DNA from: CAYMUN01 sp964640775
GTDB taxonomy: Bacteria > Patescibacteriota > Saccharimonadia > Saccharimonadales > UBA4665
Direction of reading: 5' to 3'
Assembly (NCBI GenBank): GCA_964640775.1
Contig: CAZXIT010000009.1
Span: 1-21,945 of the forward strand
DNA: 21,945 bases
Positions 7,961-15,452 of the stretch are shown here, piece after piece. Positions within the stretch are counted from its first letter, which is position 1. The number at the start of each line of letters is the position of its first letter. Both the position numbers and the translations under genes were made by a program. The notes below the pieces were generated by a model that saw only the letters and a program-made list of their open reading frames with translations, was not told the origin of the DNA and made no database searches.

Positions 7961-8265
7961 GCAAAAAGAACCCCGATCTCAAAATGAGCTTGGCGCAGGC
8001 CAAGACTGTATTAGTAAAACTGCGGCGCTACAGTTTTGTGGCTTTCTTGATATTTGTGGCTGGTATTTATGGCTTTATACTGCTGCGCATAAATGTCCTA
8101 AGCACTACGCCACCCTCTGACGGGGAAATTATTAATCAATCGGCAAATGCACGAGTACCCCGGGTTGATCCGGCGGTATTAAAACAGCTGCAGTCACTGC
8201 AGGACAACAGCGTCAGCGTTAAAACACTATTCGAAGATACTCGCAACAACCCGTTTCAAGAATAA
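7957..8265 (+). CDS. Small one-pass membrane protein in the PilP position
   Basis: The 102-residue protein has a cytoplasmic basic N-terminus, one membrane segment (about residues 28-47, FVAFLIFVAGIYGFILLRI) and a 55-residue outside tail ending NNPFQE. It closes the pilMNO operon with an ATGA overlap, where Gram-negative systems carry pilP. PilP is a lipoprotein with a C-terminal beta domain that contacts the secretin; neither a lipobox nor that domain is visible here. A partner of PilN/PilO suited to a cell without an outer membrane is a reasonable inference. Its stop lies 10 nt into the end of the convergent PH-domain gene. Confidence 0.8.
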   Translation: MSKKNPDLKMSLAQAKTVLVKLRRYSFVAFLIFVAGIYGFILLRINVLSTTPPSDGEIINQSANARVPRVDPAVLKQLQSLQDNSVSVKTLFEDTRNNPFQE

Positions 8266-8894
8266 TTGGTCGGGTCTAGAGGCAGTGTCGCGGCAGCAGG
8301 TGCAGCTGGCGCTGCCGGCTCTGACATGTGATGTTCGACTTGAGCAAAAGCCTCGTGGGCAGCCAAGATCTGCTGGGCGTAATAGTTAGGATTCGGGCAG
8401 TACGGAAACACAAACTTGCTGTGGTGGCCAGCCGTTTCAGCTTTGAGAGTACCGTAGTTAAAAATATGTGGCAGGATACCATTCTGCTCAACCGTGACAT
8501 CTTCTAAGCTCTCCAGCGACAGCTGGCTGGATTGCCGGCTAAACAGACTTATCTGTGCAACCTGCGTGATGCTGTCGCTGGTGACCACCCAGCTATTGCC
8601 CCAATATACTTTGGTCGCGATCAATGCAAAAATCAGGCAAACTGCCGAGACAATCACGAATCCCAGCGTCGCTGCCAGTGTGAATGAGCTGGTGCCATTG
8701 CTCAGGCTTGGCGCCACACTAAAAGCCAGGATAGCCATCACGACTATCGCAAAGCCATTGGCAGCATAGATACCAAAGATGCCAATTGGGTGGCGCTTCA
8801 TGGAGCACAGCGTCTGCTCACCCGGCTGTGTGACTGACAATGTGTTGCTGACGCGCGTGGTAGGCGGCTGTTTGTATATATCTTTTGGATCCAT
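8256..8894 (-). CDS. Membrane-anchored bacterial PH-domain protein (YdbS-like)
   Basis: The 212-residue protein has two membrane segments (about residues 42-65 and 72-95) followed by a bacterial pleckstrin-homology-like segment with the usual run SLESLEDVTVEQNGILPH and then YGTLKAETAG. It ends in an Ala/Pro-rich tail. The frame is open to 9053 inside ruvB, but ATG 8894 is preferred. It is preceded by TGG-TATAAT (8910-8902) with only 7 nt between, which makes an upstream start impossible on that transcript. Function of this family is poorly defined; a membrane-associated role is all that can be said. It sits downstream of ruvB with its own promoter. Confidence 0.8.
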   Translation of the reverse strand: MDPKDIYKQPPTTRVSNTLSVTQPGEQTLCSMKRHPIGIFGIYAANGFAIVVMAILAFSVAPSLSNGTSSFTLAATLGFVIVSAVCLIFALIATKVYWGNSWVVTSDSITQVAQISLFSRQSSQLSLESLEDVTVEQNGILPHIFNYGTLKAETAGHHSKFVFPYCPNPNYYAQQILAAHEAFAQVEHHMSEPAAPAAPAAATLPLDPTNYS

Positions 8895-8901
8895 TACCCC
8901 T

Positions 8902-8910
8902 ATTATACCA
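8902..8910 (-). promoter_or_regulatory. Extended -10 promoter of the PH-domain gene, leaderless
   Basis: On the minus strand TGG-TATAAT is followed by 7 nt (AGGGGTA) and then ATG 8894. Transcription would start at or next to the A of the ATG. The block TATAATAGGGGTAATG is almost the same as that before ruvA. Confidence 0.7.
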
Positions 8911-8946
8911 GTCACGTCGCTGAGCTTGCAGAAGGGCCCGCTTACC

Positions 8947-9978
8947 TTAGAGGAGAGAGGGCTGATCGGTACCCGGCTTGGGCGAGCGGGCAAGATGTTT
9001 GTAGGCACGCGGGGTAACCTTGCGGCCGCGCGGTGTCCTCTCCAGCAAACCAATCTGCATCAGATAAGGCTCGTAGAAATCTTCGATAGTACCTCGTTCT
9101 TCAGCGGTGATCGCGGCCAGCGTCTCTAGCCCCACGGGTCCCCCATCATAGTTCTCGATGATGGCCGCCAGCAGCATGCGGTCAGCATTGTCCAAGCCTA
9201 ATTCGTCGATATCCAGCAGCGCAAAGGCCTGATGGCTCAGCGCGGTATCAATGATTCCATCGCCGTTAACGTCGGCATAATCCCGAACGCGCTTGAGCAG
9301 TCGATTGGCGATCCGCGGCGTTAGCCGGGCCCGCTTGCCCAGTTCGACGGCAGCCGGCTTATCAATTGGCACCCTGAGGATTTTGGCAGATTGTTCAATA
9401 ATTTGCCGGACCTCATCAGGCTGATAAAATTCCAGCCGGTGAATCATGCCGAAACGATCGCGCAGCGGTGCCGCCAGTGCTCCGGTCCGGGTTGTCGCAC
9501 CAATAATAGTAAACTTCGGCAAGTCTAGGCGAAGTGAACGAGCTGAAGGCCCCTTGCCCAGCATAATATCAAGTTTAAAATCCTCCATAGCCGAATACAG
9601 CACTTCCTCGACTGTCCGGTTGAGCCGATGAATTTCATCGATGAATAAGATATCACCGTCTTGCAAATTAGTTAGCAGGCTGGCGAGATCACCTGCCCGC
9701 TCGATAGCTGGCCCGCTGGTAATTCTGATCTGGGCACCCATTTCATTGGCAATCACACTGGCCATAGTTGTCTTGCCAAGCCCCGGGGGTCCATGCAGCA
9801 GGATATGATCCAGCGGTTCACTGCGCTTTTTAGCGGCATCAATCGCCAGCTGGATATTTTGCTTGAGGCGCTCCTGGCCGATGTAGTGGGCAAAGTCGCG
9901 CGGCCGCAGCGTCACCTCCAGCTCAACCTCTCGGGGTTCTTCGATATCTGCACCTGGATTTACAATTCGATCAATCAT
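8947..9978 (-). CDS. ruvB: Holliday junction branch-migration ATPase RuvB
   Basis: RuvB is the AAA+ motor that, with RuvA, drives branch migration of Holliday junctions before RuvC cleaves them. The 343-residue protein carries the Walker A motif HGPPGLGKTT, Walker B FIDEIHRLN, sensor 1 IIGATTRTG, the arginine-finger region APLRDRFG, and the C-terminal winged-helix ending GLLERTPRGRKVTPRAY. The length is normal. GAGGT (9989-9985) lies 6 nt before the ATG, and TATAAT (10001-9996) predicts a leader of only about 10 nt. It is downstream of the reductase gene, which lies between it and ruvA. Confidence 0.98.
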   Translation of the reverse strand: MIDRIVNPGADIEEPREVELEVTLRPRDFAHYIGQERLKQNIQLAIDAAKKRSEPLDHILLHGPPGLGKTTMASVIANEMGAQIRITSGPAIERAGDLASLLTNLQDGDILFIDEIHRLNRTVEEVLYSAMEDFKLDIMLGKGPSARSLRLDLPKFTIIGATTRTGALAAPLRDRFGMIHRLEFYQPDEVRQIIEQSAKILRVPIDKPAAVELGKRARLTPRIANRLLKRVRDYADVNGDGIIDTALSHQAFALLDIDELGLDNADRMLLAAIIENYDGGPVGLETLAAITAEERGTIEDFYEPYLMQIGLLERTPRGRKVTPRAYKHLARSPKPGTDQPSLL

Positions 9979-9995
9979 GTAGCTACCTCATCTGT

Positions 9996-10001
9996 ATTAT
10001 A
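9996..10001 (-). promoter_or_regulatory. -10 element TATAAT upstream of ruvB
   Basis: TATAAT on the minus strand lies 17 nt before the ruvB ATG, in the 36-nt gap after the reductase gene. A start near 9988 would give a roughly 10-nt leader that begins at the GAGGT ribosome site. No TGn and no clear -35 are seen. Confidence 0.5.
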
Positions 10002-10014
10002 CCTGCTGGCTGAT

Positions 10015-10833
10015 TCAGGGGACATGAACTGGACTCCAGCAAGTACGCAGATCGCAGTCAAGCTGCCTTATGATGTCGCGATCGGCCGGATCGAGCTGAA
10101 AGTCAAAGATATCGATATTGTCACGAATGCGACTGGGGGTGACGGACTTTGGCAGCACGACGAAGCCTTGTTCAATGAGCCAGCGCAGCATAATTTGGGC
10201 TGGACTTTTGCCGTGTTTTTTAGCGATAGCCGCTAGCTGGATATTGTCGATGCCATGGCCGTGAGCCAGGGGTGAATAAGCCTCGATGAGGATATTGTTC
10301 TCTTGGCAATAGGCAGCAAGTTCAGGCTGCTGGAGGAAGACGTGCAGCTCTACTTGGTTGACGGCCGGTATCACTTTGGCGTAGTCTTTCATCTCCTCGA
10401 GGTGGCGAATTGTGTAATTGCTGACGCCGATGGTTTTGGCTCCGCCATCGGACTGAATTTCCTCAAGTGCCTGCCAGGCCTTTTTGCGCAGCACAGTTAC
10501 CGGAAAGTGCAGGAGCAGCAAATCTACATAATCCGTCTGCAAATTTTTCAGCGAATCCTTAAAACTGCTTAGGGCTTTCTTGCGGCCAAAGTTGGACACG
10601 GCAATTTTAGTAGTCATGAAAAGCTCTTCGCGCTTGAATTCCGACCGCTTCCAAGCTGACCCAAGCAGCTGCTCATTGTCATAGGCCTGGGCGCTGTCAA
10701 AGTGCCGGTAGCCGGCTTGGACGGCACTTTCAAACGCCGTATCGAACTCATCCTGGTCTTTGACCTTCCAGAGCCCCAGACCGATCTGCGGAATCTTTTG
10801 CCCGGCTGCCAAAGGAATGCGCGGTATGCTCAC
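10015..10833 (-). CDS. Aldo/keto reductase
   Basis: The 272-residue protein belongs to the NAD(P)H-dependent aldo/keto reductase family ((beta/alpha)8 barrel). The catalytic tetrad is present: Asp46 and Tyr51 in GYRHFDSAQAYDNE, Lys76 in FMTTKIA, and His109 in LLLLHFP. The family motifs IGVSNY and VLPKSVTPSRI (cofactor binding) are also visible. The substrate cannot be told from sequence. The start is GTG 10833, and its GTGA overlaps the ruvA stop by 4 nt, so translation is coupled to ruvA. An oxidoreductase between ruvA and ruvB is unusual; it probably reflects gene packing rather than shared function. Confidence 0.93.
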   Translation of the reverse strand: MSIPRIPLAAGQKIPQIGLGLWKVKDQDEFDTAFESAVQAGYRHFDSAQAYDNEQLLGSAWKRSEFKREELFMTTKIAVSNFGRKKALSSFKDSLKNLQTDYVDLLLLHFPVTVLRKKAWQALEEIQSDGGAKTIGVSNYTIRHLEEMKDYAKVIPAVNQVELHVFLQQPELAAYCQENNILIEAYSPLAHGHGIDNIQLAAIAKKHGKSPAQIMLRWLIEQGFVVLPKSVTPSRIRDNIDIFDFQLDPADRDIIRQLDCDLRTCWSPVHVP

Positions 10834-11417
10834 GAGCCGCCCCGGCTGAGGGCCTGTTTGACGCGCGCCTCCGTCGGTAATGCCGGGTCGATGTTTTGCA
10901 AGGCCTTGGAAGCATCCTGAGCACTGTAACCCAGAGAAACAAGTGCCTCAACAGCTTCATCTTTTAGGAGGTCACTGTCGCCTTGCAGCAGTCCAGTCGA
11001 TTCCAAATCCACGCCAACTAATCCAACTTTGTCTTTGAGTTCCACGATGACTCGCTCCGCTAGCCGCTTGCCAACACCGCTAGCCCTCTGAATGAATTTT
11101 ACATCGCCGGAGGCAATTCCCTGTCTCACCGCTTGTCCTGAGCCAATGCTTAACATGTTAAGGGCCATCTTAGGGCCAACTCCATTGACATTTAACAGCT
11201 GCTCAAACAAACTTTGGCTATCCCGCGACAAAAAACCGAACAAATCATGGGCTTGCTCCCGGATATGCTCGTGGATATATAGCTTTGCTGGCTCGCCGAC
11301 CATCAGCTGTCCATAATCCTCTGCTGAGACAAGCAAGCCGTAGCCTACGCCTTGCACCTCGAGGATAACGGCATCTGCCAATTTTTCATTCACCACCCCG
11401 TTTAGTGTCGCAATCAT
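10830..11417 (-). CDS. ruvA: Holliday junction DNA-binding protein RuvA
   Basis: The 195-residue protein starts MIATLNGVVNEK, the usual RuvA beginning. It has the N-terminal OB domain (EVQGVGYGLLV), two helix-hairpin-helix motifs (LLNVNGVGPKMALNML and RASGVGKRLAERVIVELK), and the C-terminal UBA-like domain III (DEAVEALVSLGYSAQDASKAL) that contacts RuvB. The frame is open upstream to 11591, but the extra residues are not RuvA-like. ATG 11417 lies 7 nt after the extended -10 TGC-AATAAT, so a leaderless start is supported. It forms an operon with the downstream reductase (4-nt overlap). Confidence 0.96.
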   Translation of the reverse strand: MIATLNGVVNEKLADAVILEVQGVGYGLLVSAEDYGQLMVGEPAKLYIHEHIREQAHDLFGFLSRDSQSLFEQLLNVNGVGPKMALNMLSIGSGQAVRQGIASGDVKFIQRASGVGKRLAERVIVELKDKVGLVGVDLESTGLLQGDSDLLKDEAVEALVSLGYSAQDASKALQNIDPALPTEARVKQALSRGGS

Positions 11418-11424
11418 TCCCCCT

Positions 11425-11433
11425 ATTATTGCA
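11425..11433 (-). promoter_or_regulatory. Extended -10 promoter of ruvA, leaderless
   Basis: On the minus strand TGC-AATAAT is followed by AGGGGGA (7 nt) and ATG 11417. The block AATAATAGGGGGAATG parallels the one before the PH-domain gene. It is 30 nt from the divergent promoter for the gene at 11498. Confidence 0.65.
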
Positions 11434-11462
11434 CAGTTTATGGCAGCATCGGTCCATACTGC

Positions 11463-11491
11463 TTGTGGCAATAATCTAGCCCGTGTAGACT
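11463..11491 (+). promoter_or_regulatory. Promoter of the gene at 11498, leaderless
   Basis: TTGTGG (11463-11468), a 17-nt spacer and TAGACT (11486-11491) are followed by 6 nt and then ATG 11498. Initiation would fall on or next to the start codon. No ribosome binding site is present. Confidence 0.5.
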
Positions 11492-11497
11492 GCCTGT

Positions 11498-12103
11498 ATG
11501 GACAATCAGCCGCTGCCACTGTCAAATTATCAAGCACCGCCTGCAGCTCCTCAGTCGCCAGCTCAGCTGCCGCCGCAACCAGCCAAATCAAGCTTCCAGC
11601 CCAGCACGCTTAAGGCCGCCATGCTGGCGTTCTATGTCGTGGTGCTCATTATCGGCATGCTGAGCGCCTATGGCGGGCAGCATAGCCAGCTCCAGTCCAC
11701 CAAGCAGGAGCTCGCCGCTGCAAAAGCCCAGATTAGCAGGCAAGCTGACGAAGCGAATACCCTCACTGGCAGTGTCAACTCCGCAAAATACCAGGCCGTA
11801 TTTCTGAGCAGCGGCCAGGTATATTTTGGCAAAGTGGCCTTTTTGGACCAGCATTACCTGACACTTACTAATATTTATTACTTGCAGTCAGCCAGCAAAG
11901 ACATCCAGCAGGGTGCGGCCGTCAGCGGCAACACTTCGCTCATTAAGCTGGGCTGCGAACTGCACGCCCCCGATGACAAAATGACCATCAACCGCGACCG
12001 GATTGATTTCTGGGAAGACCTCAAAGACAACAGCCAGGTCGTGAAGGCCATCCAGACGTTTGCCAAAAGCAACCCGTCAGGCCAGCGCTGCGCCGCCGGC
12101 TAG
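11498..12103 (+). CDS. Unknown membrane-anchored protein with N-terminal Pro-rich region
   Basis: The 201-residue protein has a Pro/Gln-rich cytoplasmic N-terminus (residues 1-36), one membrane segment (about 39-58, AAMLAFYVVVLIIGMLSAYG), a short coiled-coil (about 62-88), and a compact outside domain from about residue 97 (KYQAVFLSSGQVYFGKV through the WEDLKD segment). I recall similar domains as uncharacterised proteins of CPR bacteria, but cannot name a family or function. The gene stands alone on the + strand between ruvC and ruvA, with a divergent leaderless promoter facing ruvA. Its stop shares the palindrome CTAG (12100-12103) with the ruvC stop. Confidence 0.85.
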   Translation: MDNQPLPLSNYQAPPAAPQSPAQLPPQPAKSSFQPSTLKAAMLAFYVVVLIIGMLSAYGGQHSQLQSTKQELAAAKAQISRQADEANTLTGSVNSAKYQAVFLSSGQVYFGKVAFLDQHYLTLTNIYYLQSASKDIQQGAAVSGNTSLIKLGCELHAPDDKMTINRDRIDFWEDLKDNSQVVKAIQTFAKSNPSGQRCAAG

Positions 12104-12570
12104 CGCACGGTCATGCTATGGGTGATAGCCGCTGCCAGGGCATCGGCACAGTCGTCGGGCTTGGGGATCTCTTTGAGCTCGAGAATAACCCTGACCATCT
12201 CCTGTATCTGTTTCTTTTCGGCTCGACCATAGCCCGTGACTGCCTGCTTGATCTGCAAGGGCGTGTATTCATGGATATGCAGGCCAGCCTGCTTGCCGCA
12301 GAGCAAGACGACACCGCGGGCTTGTGATACGGTCATGGCCGTCGTGACGTTTTGGGCAAAAAACAGCTTTTCCACGGACATTTCGCTCGGTTTTGTGGTG
12401 ATAATTATCTCTGTTAACTCATCAAAAATTGTCTGCAGCCGCACGGCATCGTCTTCGTGTACCGGCGTCCTAATCACACCGGCGTCTACCAGGCGTGCTT
12501 TTCCTCTGATTACATCTATAACTCCGAAACCCAGAATGCCGGTTCCCGGGTCAATGCCGATAATTCTCAT
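12100..12570 (-). CDS. ruvC: Holliday junction resolvase RuvC
   Basis: RuvC cuts Holliday junctions in the RuvABC resolvasome. The 156-residue protein starts MRIIGIDPGTGILGFGVI with catalytic Asp7; Glu67 (SVEKLFF) and the Asp pair D140/D143 (KPDDCADALAAA) complete the metal site of the RNase H-like fold. Length is typical. It begins 7 nt after the yebC stop and has no clear ribosome site, so it is probably translated by coupling with yebC. Normal bacterial order yebC-ruvC-ruvA-ruvB is broken here by a + strand gene and a reductase. Confidence 0.97.
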   Translation of the reverse strand: MRIIGIDPGTGILGFGVIDVIRGKARLVDAGVIRTPVHEDDAVRLQTIFDELTEIIITTKPSEMSVEKLFFAQNVTTAMTVSQARGVVLLCGKQAGLHIHEYTPLQIKQAVTGYGRAEKKQIQEMVRVILELKEIPKPDDCADALAAAITHSMTVR

Positions 12571-12576
12571 AAGCAG

Positions 12577-13302
12577 CTAGCCAAGGAGCTCTTCAGGGAT
12601 ATCAAAGTTAACGTGCGTATTGGTGACATCATCACAGGCTTCGAGAGCATCCATCAGACGCATGATTTTACCAGCAGTAGCAGCGTCAGTGACTTCGACA
12701 GTATTGTTAGGGACGTAGGTGAGCTCGGCTTCCGTAATTTCCAGACCCAAAGCCCTTAGGGCATCGCGGACTTTGGCCAGCTCTTTGGCATCGGTGTAAA
12801 TGACCGACTCACCCTGCTCCTCTTGGACATCATCAGCCCCAGCCTCTAAGGCCTGCATGAGCAGTTCGTCGCCGGCAGCTTTTACCCGAATCATACCCTT
12901 GTGGTCAAACTGGAAAGCCACGGCGCCTTTTTCGGCGATGTTGCCGCCGTGTTTGGAAAAGGCCAGCTTGACCTCCGGATAGGTACGGTTGAGGTTGTCA
13001 GAAGCGCATTCTGCCAAAATAGCCACACCGCCGGGACCGTAGCCTTCATAGAGCACTTCCTGCAGCTGGGCGGCTTCTTTATCCTTGGCACGGTCAATTG
13101 AGCGCTGGATATTGGCTGAGGGCATATTGGCGGCTTTGGCGCGGTCAACTGCCAGGCGCAGGGCAAAATTCATCTCTGGATCGGTCCCGCTCCGGGCAGC
13201 GATAGCGATAGCACTGCCAAGCTTCGTAAATACGGCGCCGCGAGCCGCGTCTTTGGCGCCTTTTTGGCGTTTAATCGTTGACCACTTGCTATGGCCGCTC
13301 AT
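12577..13302 (-). CDS. yebC: YebC/PmpR family protein
   Basis: The 241-residue protein starts MSGHSKWSTIKRQKGAKDAA, the hallmark of the YebC/TACO1 family. The family acts as transcription regulators or, as shown for YebC-type and TACO1 proteins, as helpers of translation through proline-rich stretches. All three domains are present at normal length, and the C-terminus ends DDVTNTHVNFDIPEELLG. GAGG (13315-13312) precedes the ATG by 9 nt. The ATG overlaps the comEC stop as ATGA. The operon comEC-yebC-ruvC may also be read from a second start site inside the comEC tail. Several proteins in this window are Pro-rich, which fits a translational role; that link is inference. Confidence 0.96.
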   Translation of the reverse strand: MSGHSKWSTIKRQKGAKDAARGAVFTKLGSAIAIAARSGTDPEMNFALRLAVDRAKAANMPSANIQRSIDRAKDKEAAQLQEVLYEGYGPGGVAILAECASDNLNRTYPEVKLAFSKHGGNIAEKGAVAFQFDHKGMIRVKAAGDELLMQALEAGADDVQEEQGESVIYTDAKELAKVRDALRALGLEITEAELTYVPNNTVEVTDAATAGKIMRLMDALEACDDVTNTHVNFDIPEELLG

Positions 13303-14774
13303 GCCAGTAAGCCTCGGCTTTTTGGTTGCTTCATATCTGTTATTATATCACCCCTAGCCGGCTTTGTCTTACGCCAGAGCAGAACTGTTAAAAAGATAAT
13401 AACTCCATACATGCCGAGCATACCGGCCAGCGATAAACCGCGGTTTTCTATGAATATGTGTGGCAGGTGCGCCATAAAATGGGCAATATCCAGCATGTAG
13501 TTCAGCAGTACCGCGGCCGGAAATGCCAGCCAGCTTGCCACCGGTGCCGCCAGCATCCCGGCCAAGCCGGCGACCAGCCCGAGCAGCATAGCCAGCGGCA
13601 CCATGGTCACTACCAGCACATTAGCCGGCAAACCAACCAGCGACATTTGACCAAAGATATGCAGGACAAATGGCAGGCTCATGATTTCGGCGCAGATACT
13701 TTCCAGGGCTACACTCATGACGAGCGAATCGTGCCAGCGTCCTGGCCAGCGCCGCTGCAACAGCGGCACCAAAACCATCACGCCGTAAAACGCCAAAAAA
13801 CTTAAGTACCAGCTGAGGTCGCTCCAGAGGTAGACAGGATTGGCCCAAGCGGTAATTGCCGCTGCTAACATAATAATATTGAGCGGCTGAAAGACCCTGC
13901 CATAGTAGCCAGCCATAATACTTAACAAGCTAACTATTGCTGCTCTGACAATCGAAGCACTGGCCCCCGCAATCAGCAGAAAGACACCTATCAAACTCAG
14001 TGATAGCAGTGTTGAAATCCGCTTGGAACGCTTGCCAAACAGCCGCTGGCTGGCATGCAGGATAATAGTTAAATTATAGCCCGAAACGGCGATAATGTGC
14101 GTCAAGCCGACCATGAGCAAGTCCTGTTTGACTGTATCCGGCAGCGTTGCCCGCTGGCCGACCAGCAAACCCATGGCAAACGGTGCCAGCGGCTCAGGCA
14201 GAGCTGTCTGCATACCGGCTATAAAACGGCGGCGAATTTCTGACACGAGAGTCGGATGATGTGCCGCAACGCGGATCGCGGCAAAACTCATGCGTCCTTG
14301 GTAGGCTCCAAAGCCTGGATATAACTTTCCAGTGGCCGCCACCTCGTCTCCCTGAAATACGGCATTCACTCCAAAACCACTGAGCTGGATCTTGCCAGGC
14401 AGCCGCCGGCCACTATCCAGCATTACGCCATGCGCCGCAAACGCCAGCTGCTTGGTTTTGCCATAGATCGCGTCCTCGCTGGCAATCGCTATGATAGTAA
14501 TCTTTTGGCTCTGGTACTGATGATAGGCCGCTAGCTGCTGCATTGAAATCGAGCCTCGCTGGCAACCGCACATCAAACCAAAAACGCCTATTGCAGCCAA
14601 GGCTTTCAGGCTGCGCTTTGACTTCACTGCAAGAACACATACTCCAGCCCCGCAGCACCAAATTCCCGCCGCTTGACAGCCAATTCGAGCCACCCCAATA
14701 CCGCTCAAAACCCCCAGTAGAAATACCAGCCAAAGCGTACTTCTCCGAAACCTGTGGCGCCATATCTGCCGCAT
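13299..14774 (-). CDS. comEC: ComEC-like DNA-uptake channel, without C-terminal metallo-beta-lactamase domain
   Basis: ComEC forms the inner-membrane channel for single-stranded DNA in natural transformation. This 491-residue protein has an N-terminal membrane pair and OB-like domain (about 1-160), then the Competence core with the signature THIIAVSGYNLTIIL (near 228-242), ASASIVRAAIVSLLSI, and many membrane segments to the end. It lacks the C-terminal metallo-beta-lactamase-like domain of full-length ComEC, which is about 700-800 residues. ATG 14774 lies 7 nt after TGC-TAAAAT, so the mRNA is probably leaderless. The pilus machinery upstream could deliver DNA to this channel, as in other competent bacteria; this is inference. 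The stop overlaps yebC by 4 nt. Confidence 0.92.
   Translation of the reverse strand: MRQIWRHRFRRSTLWLVFLLGVLSGIGVARIGCQAAGIWCCGAGVCVLAVKSKRSLKALAAIGVFGLMCGCQRGSISMQQLAAYHQYQSQKITIIAIASEDAIYGKTKQLAFAAHGVMLDSGRRLPGKIQLSGFGVNAVFQGDEVAATGKLYPGFGAYQGRMSFAAIRVAAHHPTLVSEIRRRFIAGMQTALPEPLAPFAMGLLVGQRATLPDTVKQDLLMVGLTHIIAVSGYNLTIILHASQRLFGKRSKRISTLLSLSLIGVFLLIAGASASIVRAAIVSLLSIMAGYYGRVFQPLNIIMLAAAITAWANPVYLWSDLSWYLSFLAFYGVMVLVPLLQRRWPGRWHDSLVMSVALESICAEIMSLPFVLHIFGQMSLVGLPANVLVVTMVPLAMLLGLVAGLAGMLAAPVASWLAFPAAVLLNYMLDIAHFMAHLPHIFIENRGLSLAGMLGMYGVIIFLTVLLWRKTKPARGDIITDMKQPKSRGLLA
13342..13350 (-). promoter_or_regulatory. Candidate internal promoter for yebC-ruvC inside comEC
   Basis: TGA-TATAAT, an extended -10, sits inside the last codons of comEC, about 40 nt before the yebC ATG. 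A start near 13335 would make a leader of about 33 nt carrying the GAGG site. It may be chance in coding sequence. Confidence 0.4.
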
Positions 14775-14781
14775 GTGCCGG

Positions 14782-14790
14782 ATTTTAGCA
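14782..14790 (-). promoter_or_regulatory. Extended -10 promoter of comEC, leaderless
   Basis: TGC-TAAAAT on the minus strand, then CCGGCAC (7 nt), then ATG 14774. No Shine-Dalgarno site or -35 is visible. Confidence 0.6.
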
Positions 14791-14872
14791 AACCAAAGCG
14801 CTCATGCTGGCCAAAGTTAATAATTCAAGCTGGCTCTTTTGGGCACGCCGGGCTGCGACAGCAAGATTTTAC

Positions 14873-14901
14873 TTGCTTATGCCTATTCGCCGTAGTAGAA
14901 T
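14873..14901 (+). promoter_or_regulatory. Promoter of the secreted protein gene at 14958
   Basis: TTGCTT (14873-14878), a 17-nt spacer and TAGAAT (14896-14901) predict a start near 14908 and a leader of about 50 nt with a ribosome site AAAAGGA. The rest of the gap 14791-14872 shows nothing I can name. Confidence 0.5.
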
Positions 14902-14957
14902 TAACCGGTCATAATGCAGTCGATAAGCTGCAAAAAATTAAAAAGGATTCTCACAAA

Positions 14958-15452
14958 ATGAAGAAAAAAACAGCTAAAACTAAGGCCAGCTTCCAGCAAA
15001 GCCAGATGTTAATCGTAGTAGCGTCATTCGTCCTCATAGGAGTCGGCGCGCTGGGTATTTCACGCGCCCAGCATGGAGCCGGCAGCGGCCTTTCTGGCAA
15101 CGCCTTTATTGGCGGCGTCAGTGACTGCGTCAATGGCATTTGGACAATACATGCTAGTGCCTATTCAACTACCAGCAGGCTGGGCGAGGTTGACGTCTAC
15201 GAGACGTTGAATGCCAGCCAGGTTATAAAAGTCCAAAACGAGCTTAGCCTGTCCCTCACCGTACCTACAACCTTTGATACCACACCGCAGCCAGGCGTTA
15301 CCGACGACGTACTATACGTTACTCCGTTTAGCTCAGGCGGACCAATCGGTTCTGTCTCACCCACTCCAACGCAGCCTGTCGCCGAATCGGCTACATTGCA
15401 CAATGCCTGCAACCCGCCAGCACCCAGCGGCAAAGGCAGGCACGGCCTCTAG
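14958..15452 (+). CDS. Unknown one-pass secreted/anchored protein (paralog A)
   Basis: The 164-residue protein has a Lys-rich N-terminus (MKKKTAKTKASFQQ), one membrane segment (about residues 17-36, MLIVVASFVLIGVGALGI) and an outside domain with a Ser/Thr/Pro-rich tail. Two Cys residues, one just after the membrane stalk (SDC) and one near the end (HNAC), probably form a disulfide. The same plan is seen in the protein at 17185. The frame opens upstream at 14754, but ATG 14958 has AGGA 10 nt upstream and gives a sensible N-terminus. No known family is recognised. Its stop shares CTAG (15449-15452) with the convergent reductase gene. Confidence 0.8.
   Translation: MKKKTAKTKASFQQSQMLIVVASFVLIGVGALGISRAQHGAGSGLSGNAFIGGVSDCVNGIWTIHASAYSTTSRLGEVDVYETLNASQVIKVQNELSLSLTVPTTFDTTPQPGVTDDVLYVTPFSSGGPIGSVSPTPTQPVAESATLHNACNPPAPSGKGRHGL

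Noticed and set aside
8895..9053. N-terminal extension of the PH-domain protein into ruvB
   Set aside because: It overlaps the end of ruvB, is unlike the family, and lies upstream of the clear -10.
11418..11591. N-terminal extension of RuvA
   Set aside because: RuvA normally begins at MIATLNG; the added residues overlap the divergent gene and its promoter.
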